From SZUA-100 sp965248135 (GTDB taxonomy: Bacteria; Pseudomonadota; Alphaproteobacteria; Rhizobiales; Rhizobiaceae): a DNA stretch of 64,000 bases. Position numbers and translations under genes: made by a program. The stretch is taken from positions 620,001 to 684,000 of the forward strand of contig CBDFIN010000012.1 of the NCBI GenBank assembly GCA_965248135.1. Reading direction: 5' to 3'. Positions 18,046-26,421 of the stretch are shown in pieces (positions within the stretch are counted from its first letter, which is position 1; every line of letters begins with the position of its first letter). Under the pieces are notes generated by a model. The model had not been told where the DNA came from. It saw nothing but the letters and a program-made list of their open reading frames with translations, and ran no database searches.

Positions 18046-19560
18046 ATGATTGATTTGGCCGACCTACCCAATGATGTGGATGCATTAAAAACGATTATTG
18101 CTGGGCACGATGAACGTATTGCGCAGTTGGAAGTGCTGATTAAGGCCTTCAAACAAGCGATGTTCGGTCGTAAATCCGAGAAGCTCAATGCCGATCAGTT
18201 TGAATTTGCACTGGAAGATATCGAGACGGCAATTGAGGCTGTGAAAGCCGAACAAGATGCCAGTGAGTTTACTTCTGGGTCCAGGACCAAAAAACCCCGA
18301 GCGGCAAACCGCGGGTCTTTACCCAAACATCTGCCACGCATCGAAGAGATTATAGAGCTCGAGGATAAGGGTTGCTCTTGTGGCGGTCAGATGCATGTGA
18401 TTGGCGAGGATGTATCAGAGCGTCTGGATGTGATCCCTGCTCAGTTCAGGGTCATTGTCACCCGCCGTCCCAAATATGCCTGCCGCTCATGCGAAAACGG
18501 CATTACCCAGATGCCAGCCCCGGCGCATCTGGTCGAGGGTGGTCTACCTACTGAAGCTCTGGTTGCCCATGTACTTGTCTCCAAATATGCGGATCATTTG
18601 CCGCTCTATCGTCAGGCTCAGATTTACAACCGCCAGGGCATTGATCTGGATCGCTCGACGCTGGCAAACTGGGTGGGCAAAGCAGCTTTTGAGTTAAAGC
18701 CCGTGTTTGAATGCCTGATGGCCGATTTGAAGCAATCCACCAAACTCTATATGGATGAAACCCGCGCCCCGGTTCTTGACCCAGGCAGGCGCAAAACCAA
18801 AACCGGTTACTTTTGGGCACTGGCGCGTGATGACAGGCCGTGGTGCGGCGATGATCCACCAGGTGTTGCCTATTGCTATGCACCCGGACGCAGTGGGAAA
18901 TATGCGGAAGCTATCTTGCAGGGCTTCAGCGGCGTTTTGCAGGTTGATGGCTATGCCGGTTACAACCGCCTACTCAAGCGAACTGACAGGCAAATTCAGC
19001 TGGCCTATTGCTGGGCTCATGCACGGCGCAAACTGCATGAGGTTGCTAAAAACAGCACCGCACCCATTGCCGAGGAAGGGCTCAAACGCATTGGCGAACT
19101 CTATCGTATTGAGGTTGACATCCGTGGTCAAAGTTCTGATGAACGCCTTGCTGCGCGACAGAAACGAACCGTCCCGCGAATAGAAGCATTTGAACTATGG
19201 CTCACCGGGCAGCGCGCTCGCGTCTCAGGCAAATCTCCCTTGGGCGAGGCGTTACGTTATATTGCGAGATTTTGGCAGGGGTTAATCCTGTTCACCAGTG
19301 ATGGCCGCATCGAGATCGATAACAACGCAGTCGAACGCACTATGCGACCGATCGCGCTTAATCGCAAAAACGCGCTATTTGCCGGTCATGATGCCGGTGC
19401 TAAAAACTGGGGCATTATCTCATCCCTGATAGAAACTGCCAAACTCAATAAAATTGAGCCGCATGCCTACCTGACCACCACACTCCAGGCAATACTCAAT
19501 GGCCACAAGCAAAGCCAGATCGAGCAACTCCTGCCATGGAACTATGCCGCAACCGTGTGA
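18046..19560 (+). CDS. tnpC: IS66 TnpC transposase
   Basis: 504 residues, full length. The N-terminal coiled coil is ERIAQLEVLIKAFKQAMFG, then RKSEKL. The zinc-binding segment is CSCGGQMH...YACRSC. The DDE core has LYMDETRAPVLDPGRRKTKT, QVDGYAGYNRLLKR, CWAHARRKLHE and EIDNNAVERTMRPIALNRKN. The C-terminal HTH-like tail ends in LLPWNY. Only about half identical by eye to the TnpC of elements A and C, so this is a distinct IS66. Confidence 0.93.
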   Translation: MIDLADLPNDVDALKTIIAGHDERIAQLEVLIKAFKQAMFGRKSEKLNADQFEFALEDIETAIEAVKAEQDASEFTSGSRTKKPRAANRGSLPKHLPRIEEIIELEDKGCSCGGQMHVIGEDVSERLDVIPAQFRVIVTRRPKYACRSCENGITQMPAPAHLVEGGLPTEALVAHVLVSKYADHLPLYRQAQIYNRQGIDLDRSTLANWVGKAAFELKPVFECLMADLKQSTKLYMDETRAPVLDPGRRKTKTGYFWALARDDRPWCGDDPPGVAYCYAPGRSGKYAEAILQGFSGVLQVDGYAGYNRLLKRTDRQIQLAYCWAHARRKLHEVAKNSTAPIAEEGLKRIGELYRIEVDIRGQSSDERLAARQKRTVPRIEAFELWLTGQRARVSGKSPLGEALRYIARFWQGLILFTSDGRIEIDNNAVERTMRPIALNRKNALFAGHDAGAKNWGIISSLIETAKLNKIEPHAYLTTTLQAILNGHKQSQIEQLLPWNYAATV

Positions 19561-20195
19561 TCGGTGCATCGCTTACAACAAACGCACCAAAACCGCACGA
19601 ATATGGGCTTATGTTCGCGATGAACGGCCATGGAAAGGTCAGGCCCCGCCCTGCGCATGGTATCAGTTTACGATTGATCGCAAGGGCGAGCATCCCGTGC
19701 GCCATTTGTCAAATTACAAAGGCTGGGTGCATGCGGACGGATATGCTGGCTTCAATGGTCTGTTTGGTAAGGACAAGGCCTCAGAGGTTGCCTGCATGGC
19801 TCATATCCGGCGCAAGTTCGTTGATGTGCAACAATCCCAGGGTTCAGCCATCGCCGAAGAGGCGATCAAACGCATTGCCAAACTATACGGTGTTGAGAAA
19901 GAGGCGCGAGGCCGTTCCCCAACAGAGCGGGTAACTATTCGTCAGGAAAAGGCCAAACCGGTATTCGATGATTTGGAAGCTTGGCTACATGCGCAACTGC
20001 CCAAAATCTCCGGCAAGTCGCCACTGGCCAAGGCTATCCGGTATGCATTGAGCCGGATGCCAAAGACGCGCCCCTATCTCGACAATGGCTGAGAACACCG
20101 GTGCAATAATCCACCACTGAAGCGGCCAGGTCATCTGACTGCGACCGGAGTAAAACTCCGCCAGTGATAAGCTCTCTGTTTTGCGGAGGGCGAGG

Positions 20196-21695
20196 ATGAA
20201 GCAAGTGGAACTTTATGGTCGCGTACGACATTCTGTCCTTATTAAAGGAAAAAGTCGTCGGCAGACGGCTCGTGATTTTGGCATTGACCGGCGTACGGTT
20301 GACAAGATGCTGGTGTTTTCAGTCCCGCCTGGATACCGGCGTAAGAAGCAGCCAGTGCGTCCCAAGCTTGATCCTTTTACCGGGATCATTGATCGGATCC
20401 TTGAGGAAGACAAACAGGAACACAAGAAGCAGAAGCATACATCAAGACGCATATTTGAACGGCTGCGTGATGAATATGGCTTTGAAGGTGGCATCACGAT
20501 TGTTAGCGACTACATCTGTGCCGCTCGCCAGCGTCAGCGGGAGATGTTCATTCCCTTGTTCCATCCACCAGGGCATGCCCAGGCTGACTTCGGAGAGGCG
20601 TTTGCCATCATTGGCGGTGTTGAACGCAAGATCCACTTCCTGGTAATCGACCTGCCACATTCGGATGCGTGTTTTGTGAAGGCCTATCCGGGCGAGACCA
20701 CGGAAGCATTTTGTGACGGGCATGTGGCTGCATTTGAGTTCTTCGGTGGTGTGCCGATCTCCATTTTGTATGATAACACCAAGATCGCGGTTGCCCGTAT
20801 CTTGGGTGATGGCAAACGCAAGCGAACGCGGGTGTTCTCGGAACTTGTATCCCATTATCTGTTCAAGGATCGATTTGGTCGTCCCGGCAAGGGCAATGAT
20901 AAGGGCAAGGTCGAAGGGATGGTCGGCTATACCCGTCGCAACTTCATGGTACCCAGACCCCGATTTGCTAGCTTTGATGATCTCAATGTTCATCTGGCAG
21001 AACAATGCCGCAAGCGGATGGACGACAAACTGCGGGGACATACAGGGACAATTGGCGAGCGGTTTATGGCTGATGTTGACCAGCTTCAACCCCTGCCTGC
21101 CGTTGCCTATGATGCCTGTGACAAGCAGTCTGTTCGGGTGAGCTCACTGTCATTGGCACGTTATCGCGGCAATGATTATTCTGTTCCCACATCCTATGGC
21201 CACAGGCAGGTTCTGGTACGTGGTTATGTGCATGAGGTGGTGATTGCCTGTGGTACAGAGATTATCGCCCGGCATCCTCGCTCCTGGGAGAAAGAGGATT
21301 ATATCTTCGATCCGCTGCATTATCTGGCCCTGATTGAGCAAAAAACCAATGCACTGGATCAGGCAGCCCCACTGGTCAATTGGCAACTGCCGGATGTCTT
21401 TGCCACCCTGCGTCGTTTACTCGAGGCCCGCATGGGCAAGAAGGGCAAGCGTGAGTTTGTTCAGGTTCTGCGATTGCTGGAGACATTTCAGATGGCTGAT
21501 GTCAAAGCAGGTATTGTCAGTGCTCTCGAACGTGGCACCATTGGCTTTGATGCGGTGAAGCATTTGGTTTTATGCAGGATTGAACGGCGGCCACCACGGC
21601 TCGATATGACGGTTTATCCTTACCTGCCCAAGGCCCATGTAGCCGTCACATCGGCAACCGATTACATGGCGCTTCTGTCGGGAGATGGATCATGA
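20196..21695 (+). CDS. istA: IS21-family transposase IstA
   Basis: 499 residues from the ATG at 20196, preceded by ggagggcgagg. An N-terminal HTH (RQTARDFGIDRRTVDKMLV) is followed by the DDE core: HAQADFGEAF, SILYDNTKIAV and GNDKGKVEGMVGYTRRNF carry the acidic triad. The C-terminal domain has SLARYRGNDYSVPTSYGHRQ, typical of IstA. Stop and istB start overlap (ATGA at 21692). Intact and likely functional. Confidence 0.95.
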   Translation: MKQVELYGRVRHSVLIKGKSRRQTARDFGIDRRTVDKMLVFSVPPGYRRKKQPVRPKLDPFTGIIDRILEEDKQEHKKQKHTSRRIFERLRDEYGFEGGITIVSDYICAARQRQREMFIPLFHPPGHAQADFGEAFAIIGGVERKIHFLVIDLPHSDACFVKAYPGETTEAFCDGHVAAFEFFGGVPISILYDNTKIAVARILGDGKRKRTRVFSELVSHYLFKDRFGRPGKGNDKGKVEGMVGYTRRNFMVPRPRFASFDDLNVHLAEQCRKRMDDKLRGHTGTIGERFMADVDQLQPLPAVAYDACDKQSVRVSSLSLARYRGNDYSVPTSYGHRQVLVRGYVHEVVIACGTEIIARHPRSWEKEDYIFDPLHYLALIEQKTNALDQAAPLVNWQLPDVFATLRRLLEARMGKKGKREFVQVLRLLETFQMADVKAGIVSALERGTIGFDAVKHLVLCRIERRPPRLDMTVYPYLPKAHVAVTSATDYMALLSGDGS

Positions 21696-22456
21696 ATAAT
21701 ACGCCACAGCTTTTGTTATCACATCATTTAAAGACACTGAGGTTGCCAACCTTCCTGCGCGAATACGACAAGGTTGCCAAACAGTGTGCCGCCGAAGGGA
21801 TCGATCATTCGCGTTATCTCCTGCGGCTTGCTGAGTTGGAGCTGATTGACCGGGAACGTCGTATGGTGGAACGACGGATAAAACAGGCCCGCTTTCCCGC
21901 AACCAAAAGCCTCGACAGTTTTGACTTCAAAGCGCTGCCATCTCTGAACAAGGTAACAGTGATGGAACTGGCCCGCTGTGATTACATCAACCGCAATGAG
22001 AACATTATTGCCGTCGGGAACAGCGGTACAGGCAAATCGCACATTGCTTTGGGGCTTGGACTGGCAGCCTGCCAAAAAGGTTTGGCTGTCGGCTTCATCA
22101 CTGCGTCGGCCCTCGTTCATGAGCTGATGGAAGCCGCAGATGACAAGCAACTGATACGCTTTCAAAAGAAGTTGGCTAAATACAAGCTGCTGATCATTGA
22201 TGAACTGGGGTATGTCCCTCTATCGCCAACCGGTGCCGAACTTTTATTTGAAGTCTTCTCTCAGCGCTATGAGCGTGGCTCGACCATTGTCACATCAAAC
22301 CTGCCATTCGATGAGTGGACCAGCACCTTTGGTTCTGAACGCCTCACTGGCGCTCTACTCGATCGGCTGACCCATCATGTCCACATTCTGGAAATGAACG
22401 GTGAAAGCTTCCGCCTTAAACACAGTCGCAAGCACAAACAGATTAATCCCGAATAG
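21692..22456 (+). CDS. istB: IS21-family ATPase IstB
   Basis: 254 residues. Walker A is GNSGTGKSHIALGLG, Walker B is KLLIIDELGYVPLS, and the sensor region reads STIVTSNLPFDEW. IstB is a AAA+ DnaC-like helper that bends target DNA and activates IstA. The N-terminal helical arm is present (FLREYDKVAKQCAAEGIDHS). Intact. Confidence 0.95.
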   Translation: MNNTPQLLLSHHLKTLRLPTFLREYDKVAKQCAAEGIDHSRYLLRLAELELIDRERRMVERRIKQARFPATKSLDSFDFKALPSLNKVTVMELARCDYINRNENIIAVGNSGTGKSHIALGLGLAACQKGLAVGFITASALVHELMEAADDKQLIRFQKKLAKYKLLIIDELGYVPLSPTGAELLFEVFSQRYERGSTIVTSNLPFDEWTSTFGSERLTGALLDRLTHHVHILEMNGESFRLKHSRKHKQINPE

Positions 22457-22880
22457 GTCAACAGCCCGGCTTGACCACAGCCCCGCCCTGCTGCGTCAGC
22501 CCTTTGGTAGGCACTCCACAGTGCGGGCCTATGGACAATCCTCCGCAACACCCAAGTGGCGTATTTTTACTCCGGTAAATGGTGGAAATTTAGTCCGGCG
22601 TTGACAAATGGCTTTCTGGAATTGGACAACAATACTTGTGAGCGGGCAGTTAAGCCGGTAGCTCTTGGCCGCAAAAACTGGATGTTTGCTGGTTCTGAGC
22701 ACGGTGGCAAAGCCATGGCAATCGCCTTCACCCTGATTGAAACTGCAAAGCTGAATAAGGTCGATCCGCAGGCATGGCTCACCGATGTTCTTGGTCGTAT
22801 CGCAGATCACAAGATCAACCGCATTGACGAACTGCTGCCCTGGAATTATCCTGCGGGCGAGTGATCAGCAGGACGCTTAC

Positions 22881-23099
22881 CAGAAAAATACCCATAGCTC
22901 CAAATCATCCTCCCTTCCAATTTATATGAAAGGATGAAATCGCAGATTACCGAATATAATAATAGGTGGGGTCAGTGAAGCGCTTACAACCTATTGCCCC
23001 CACCTGAATCCCATAGAGCGACTATGGGGTGTGATGCACGAACACGTCTACGATGCAGTCAATTTCACAAGAATTATTATCAGCCTTTATTTCCCTTAG
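22881..23099 (+). pseudogene. IS66 end remnant and fragment of a DDE_3 (IS630-like) transposase
   Basis: 22881-22987 ends with gcgcttac, an IS66-type terminus, and looks like about 107 bp of the left end of another IS66 (in reverse) cut by element A. From 22989 the reading YCPHLNPIERLWGVMHEHVY, then DAVNF, is the conserved C-terminal segment of DDE_3 transposases, with the Glu in NPIER. It runs into a stop at 23097-23099, overlapping the 3' end of the gene on the other strand. Confidence 0.65.
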
Positions 23100-26000
23100 C
23101 AATCATAACGTTTTTCTTGAGATCTGTTACCAATCTCTTCCTATTGAGTCTTTTCGGCTGCAGTTCGTTCGACAAAGTTTTATCCGTTGAAATGTCAGAT
23201 ATGATTCCAGAATAATATTTTCTATATTCTTCATCGATTGAATAATTCAAATATTTAGATTTTAAGCTCCTGAGAGAGCATGTTTGTAATGTTCTATTAT
23301 CAGAACGCTTTATGTCATCAACATATTTAGTTCGATTCTTATTGTTAGGTATTTCCAAGAGAATTCCTCGCGCCAAAAAACGGCCTATTTCACTGCTATT
23401 TTCTAATGTGGCTCTTAAGGCGGGAGCCAAGAGAGGGTTACTCATCAATCCAGCAATATAATGAGAAAAACACTCTGGTATATTATACTTGATTTGCCTC
23501 AGCGATGCCTCAGGATCAATAATAGCAAGCGGATTAATATACATAATTCCGCTATGAATAACTATTGGGTGAATCGCAAGTGTATCCTTTTTTGCGGCCA
23601 TTGATTTTACGAACAATTCCGATGACTCTAACGCTTTATTAAGATGCCGGAGCTTGTCTTTGGCGTCCAAATTTGTTCCGTGTTTTACTAGTTCAAAATA
23701 GGTCTTGATCGTAATAAGCCATTTTAGCTCAAGTTCGTTTATCAATCTTCGTTTTTGTACGCCACGTCGTCGATTAACACTCGACAATTCCTTCGATCTT
23801 GTCTTGCTGATTGAATCACCAGTGGGTTCCTCCTCAGACATACCTTCTAATTCGGACGCCAACTCATTGTCGTCGTTTGTCTGGTTGTCTTCTTGTAAAT
23901 CTTTCCAAGCTTGGTCAAGGTCAGTGCCACTTCTAAGGTATTCTGCTATTATTTCCTCATCCAAGGTGCCTAGTCTTTTGTATGTGTCATCAAGTAGTTT
24001 TGAGTTGTCTACACCTTCAAGTTCTCCGTAAAAAACAAGTTCTCTTCGGTTTTGGTAAAATGCGTCGAAGTTTGAAATATAGTCAAATATATCTGAGTTC
24101 TGATGCATCTCTTTCGCAACAAAGTAGGAAAAAATGTAGTCAGCTCTAAAAGTTACATAGTGGGATTGTGAAAACAGAATGCCCTTCTGGCAAAATTCCT
24201 CCAAGAGGCCCTTGGGTAAATCCAGCATTTTCCCGGTAGAATAATCCTCACAAATTTGGTTCCAATTTTCAATTGACACCGCATGGACAGAATCTTCGGC
24301 AAATCGACCGGCAATATACGAAAGAAAATTGACCTTGTCTGTCGAGTTAAAGACCCCTTCTTGTACATCTTCTAGGTCGAAGCGGCCCAACAAACATTCT
24401 ACATAGCGATCTAACAACCGCACTCTATTAAGAGGTCTATAGGTGGGGAATTGTCGAAGAGTTTCGAGCAGCAATCCTACCGTAGTAGGATAAATTGGTT
24501 CATCCATTTGCTTAAAGCTAGCAACTACGTGATTGAGTTTTGAGTTGACCTGAGTTTCTGTTGCTCGGGGCTCCTGAAGGCGAATATGTTCTTCAATTTT
24601 CCCCAAACCAAATGCCTGAATATCGTAAATCTGATCAGTCGTTGGATCCAGTGAAAGCTGATTGCTTTCTTGGGGTGGGGAGATGCCGCTGTCCAAAGCG
24701 CAAAACGCAAGATATTTCGAGTCTGGAAAGTAGTCCTCCATGGTCTTCAACAGTTTGTTGACTTTGTCGGTTTCTGGCAATCCTACTTGGTCAAAAAGAA
24801 ACAAAACACCACCCTCGTCGATTAATGTCGACATTTCGGCATGGGTGTATCTGAGAGGGCAAGTCCTTACAGCTTCTCTCTTAAAAGACGCCTTGTCGAT
24901 TTTTGATTTTTCCAGATTGATGTAAACTGGTACGCATTGAGCAGTCTCAAATCTTTCACATGCGTATTTAAGCGTTAGAAAAGCAGCGGAAGTTAATCCG
25001 CAATCTTGTGGACCTACAATAAATTGTCGCACAATATTGCTCTCCAAAATTGCAGCCAAAGGCTGTGGCGATGACGGTTCTGGCTCCCCATCTTTGAACC
25101 GTTGCAAAGTTACATTGGGTTGAACGAATCCCCCAATTACTTTGCTCTTGTGGCGTATATGGGTTTGGTACCAATCGTCGTAGTCGATCTCCGGTAGGAA
25201 CTCCGAAAACCTTTCTAACAATCCAGACCGCGTGCCATTGCGTATCTTCGCCCAGTGAACACGGTCATCAGCCGTTGGGTAACGAATTCCATCGTCAGCC
25301 AACTCAACCCCTGGCACAAACAATCTTTGAGGAGCTGAAAAAGTTCTGTAAATGATTTCGTACTTTTTGTTTTGGCTGTCGACATGAACGCGAGTGTATG
25401 CGTTTGCCCCATTTGTGTAATCCGATTTTACTGTTGGTGCCTGTAAAAACAGGCATTCTCCAGTATTAAAGGACCCAGCGGTAGATGCAGGGTTGTGGAC
25501 GTGTCCAAATACTACCATGTCAAAATATTCAGTCAGCGAGTTCAAAATTCGCTGTCTTATCCTTTCTGATATCCAATCAAGTGGATGGTGCAGCATGCAT
25601 ATTTTAAAACACTGTGGAGAGAGCTTCTCTGTGAAGTAGTCAAGTATAGCCGGATCTATTTTTAGGTTGTTGAGATCTGAAAGACCTACATTGCGCGGAT
25701 GACTGAGCCAAGTAGAATTCAATCCAACGATTTCGAAATGCGGGTTTTTATCAAAATATCCAAAGTAATTGGACTCTTGGCTATTGTTGATTAAGCCATC
25801 AAAGTCTCGATAATTTTCCAGTGGGTCAATGTCGGTAAAAGGATTATCCAGACATAACTGATTTCCAGTCCTAAATAGATATTTTTGACTGATGTCATTT
25901 AGGAGGAGGGCACATTGAGCGGCGTCTGTCCGATTTTGTTGAATATCATGATTGCCGGGTACGATATAAATTCCAGCGCAGAATTCATCCATTTCTGCAA

Positions 26001-26190
26001 AAAATTCATCCAGCAGTGAATCATAGGCGTTTTCATCACCCGAATGAACTAAGTCACCGCTAAAAATCAAATAGGGTTTTCGATTCTTAGTTTGGCTAAT
26101 AATGTCGTGTTTGAGAATGCTTAAGCGTTCTATGCAGTCATAATCATTACGAAAATGAAGATCGCTGACATGAATAAGAGAAAAAATCAT
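23080..26190 (-). CDS. Calcineurin-like metallophosphoesterase fused to a NACHT-like NTPase region; candidate defence protein
   Basis: 1036 residues, strong GGAGG before the ATG. Residues 1-280 are a calcineurin-type phosphoesterase with all metal motifs: D10-x-H12, GD at 45-46, GNHD at 79-82, the His pair at 201-202 and GHVH at 229-232. Residues about 325-660 look like a NACHT/STAND module: a P-loop position (G393-PQDC-G-L-T-S) in which Leu replaces the usual Lys, a Walker-B-like strand GGVLFLFDQ (Asp 467), and the helical NACHT-associated RVRLLDRYVECLLGRFDLED. The last 370 residues are helical and unassigned, with an acidic linker at about 760-800. Calcineurin-like effectors fused to NTPases are known from bacterial conflict systems. 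Enzymatic target unknown. Lower GC than neighbours; stands alone between IS66 ends. Confidence 0.75.
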   Translation of the reverse strand: MIFSLIHVSDLHFRNDYDCIERLSILKHDIISQTKNRKPYLIFSGDLVHSGDENAYDSLLDEFFAEMDEFCAGIYIVPGNHDIQQNRTDAAQCALLLNDISQKYLFRTGNQLCLDNPFTDIDPLENYRDFDGLINNSQESNYFGYFDKNPHFEIVGLNSTWLSHPRNVGLSDLNNLKIDPAILDYFTEKLSPQCFKICMLHHPLDWISERIRQRILNSLTEYFDMVVFGHVHNPASTAGSFNTGECLFLQAPTVKSDYTNGANAYTRVHVDSQNKKYEIIYRTFSAPQRLFVPGVELADDGIRYPTADDRVHWAKIRNGTRSGLLERFSEFLPEIDYDDWYQTHIRHKSKVIGGFVQPNVTLQRFKDGEPEPSSPQPLAAILESNIVRQFIVGPQDCGLTSAAFLTLKYACERFETAQCVPVYINLEKSKIDKASFKREAVRTCPLRYTHAEMSTLIDEGGVLFLFDQVGLPETDKVNKLLKTMEDYFPDSKYLAFCALDSGISPPQESNQLSLDPTTDQIYDIQAFGLGKIEEHIRLQEPRATETQVNSKLNHVVASFKQMDEPIYPTTVGLLLETLRQFPTYRPLNRVRLLDRYVECLLGRFDLEDVQEGVFNSTDKVNFLSYIAGRFAEDSVHAVSIENWNQICEDYSTGKMLDLPKGLLEEFCQKGILFSQSHYVTFRADYIFSYFVAKEMHQNSDIFDYISNFDAFYQNRRELVFYGELEGVDNSKLLDDTYKRLGTLDEEIIAEYLRSGTDLDQAWKDLQEDNQTNDDNELASELEGMSEEEPTGDSISKTRSKELSSVNRRRGVQKRRLINELELKWLITIKTYFELVKHGTNLDAKDKLRHLNKALESSELFVKSMAAKKDTLAIHPIVIHSGIMYINPLAIIDPEASLRQIKYNIPECFSHYIAGLMSNPLLAPALRATLENSSEIGRFLARGILLEIPNNKNRTKYVDDIKRSDNRTLQTCSLRSLKSKYLNYSIDEEYRKYYSGIISDISTDKTLSNELQPKRLNRKRLVTDLKKNVMIAKGNKG

Positions 26191-26287
26191 TAAATACCTC
26201 CAATGTCAATTTAGAAATACACAAAAACGAGAGTAAAACACGATAAAAATACATTGATCAACAAAATAATCGTAAGCGCTCACATAG

Positions 26288-26356
26288 TTATTCATCTGCA
26301 ACGTAATTCCATGGCAACAGATCGCCAATCCGGTTGATCTTATGGTCGGCGATACG
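26288..26356 (-). pseudogene. tnpC: IS66 tnpC tail remnant with IS66 terminus
   Basis: The reverse reading RIADHKINRIGDLLPWNY ends at a stop at 26288 and matches the extreme C-terminus of IS66 TnpC. An IS66-type tip, gtaagcgct, lies just outside it at 26272. About 50 bp further right a complete right end of element C begins (26406), so this remnant is from a different copy. Confidence 0.7.
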
Positions 26357-26421
26357 TCCACACCTATACAAACGCATCTCTATTTGTTTGTATTGCTTTT
26401 TTAAGGTAAGCGTCCTGCTGA

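Larger units (their letters stand above)
17110..19576. mobile_element. IS66-family element B, complete (2467 bp)
   Basis: The ends start GTAAGCG on both strands. The 8-bp target duplication aacaaacg lies at 17102-17109 and 19577-19584. It holds tnpA, tnpB and tnpC in one operon and is of a different lineage from elements A and C. It is inserted in tnpC of element A. Confidence 0.93.
20090..22606. mobile_element. IS21-family element, complete (about 2.5 kb)
   Basis: The element begins TGAGAACACC and ends GGCGTTGACA, with the family's TG...CA tips. The target duplication aatggc is at 20084-20089 and 22607-22612. It contains overlapping istA and istB. It is inserted in the third segment of the IS66 element A tnpC and is unrelated in sequence to the two broken IS21 copies at the left edge. 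Confidence 0.9.
16349..22864 (+). pseudogene. tnpC: IS66 TnpC transposase in three pieces
   Basis: Piece 1 is 16349-17109 (coiled N-terminus, the zinc-finger-like CSKCGG...CSCCE, then LFADDTPIKMLAPND with the first catalytic Asp). Piece 2 is 19585-20083 (WAYVRDERPW, HADGYAGFNGLF, AHIRRKF). Piece 3 is 22613-22864 (FLELDNNTCERAVKPVALGRKNW with the Glu, ending LPWNYPAGE). The breaks are an IS66 with the duplication aacaaacg and an IS21 with the duplication aatggc. Joined, it would be about 505 residues, the same as the intact TnpC at 26422-27939. Confidence 0.9.
16003..22880. mobile_element. IS66-family element A, 5'-truncated, split by two other elements
   Basis: The element runs from the IS3 end (16003) through a partial tnpB and a tnpC to its right end, gcttac at 22880. 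Inside tnpC are a second complete IS66 (17110-19576) and a complete IS21 (20090-22606), each flanked by a clean target duplication. With these removed, tnpC reads through nearly perfectly and matches IS66 element C at 26406-28213. Confidence 0.88.
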
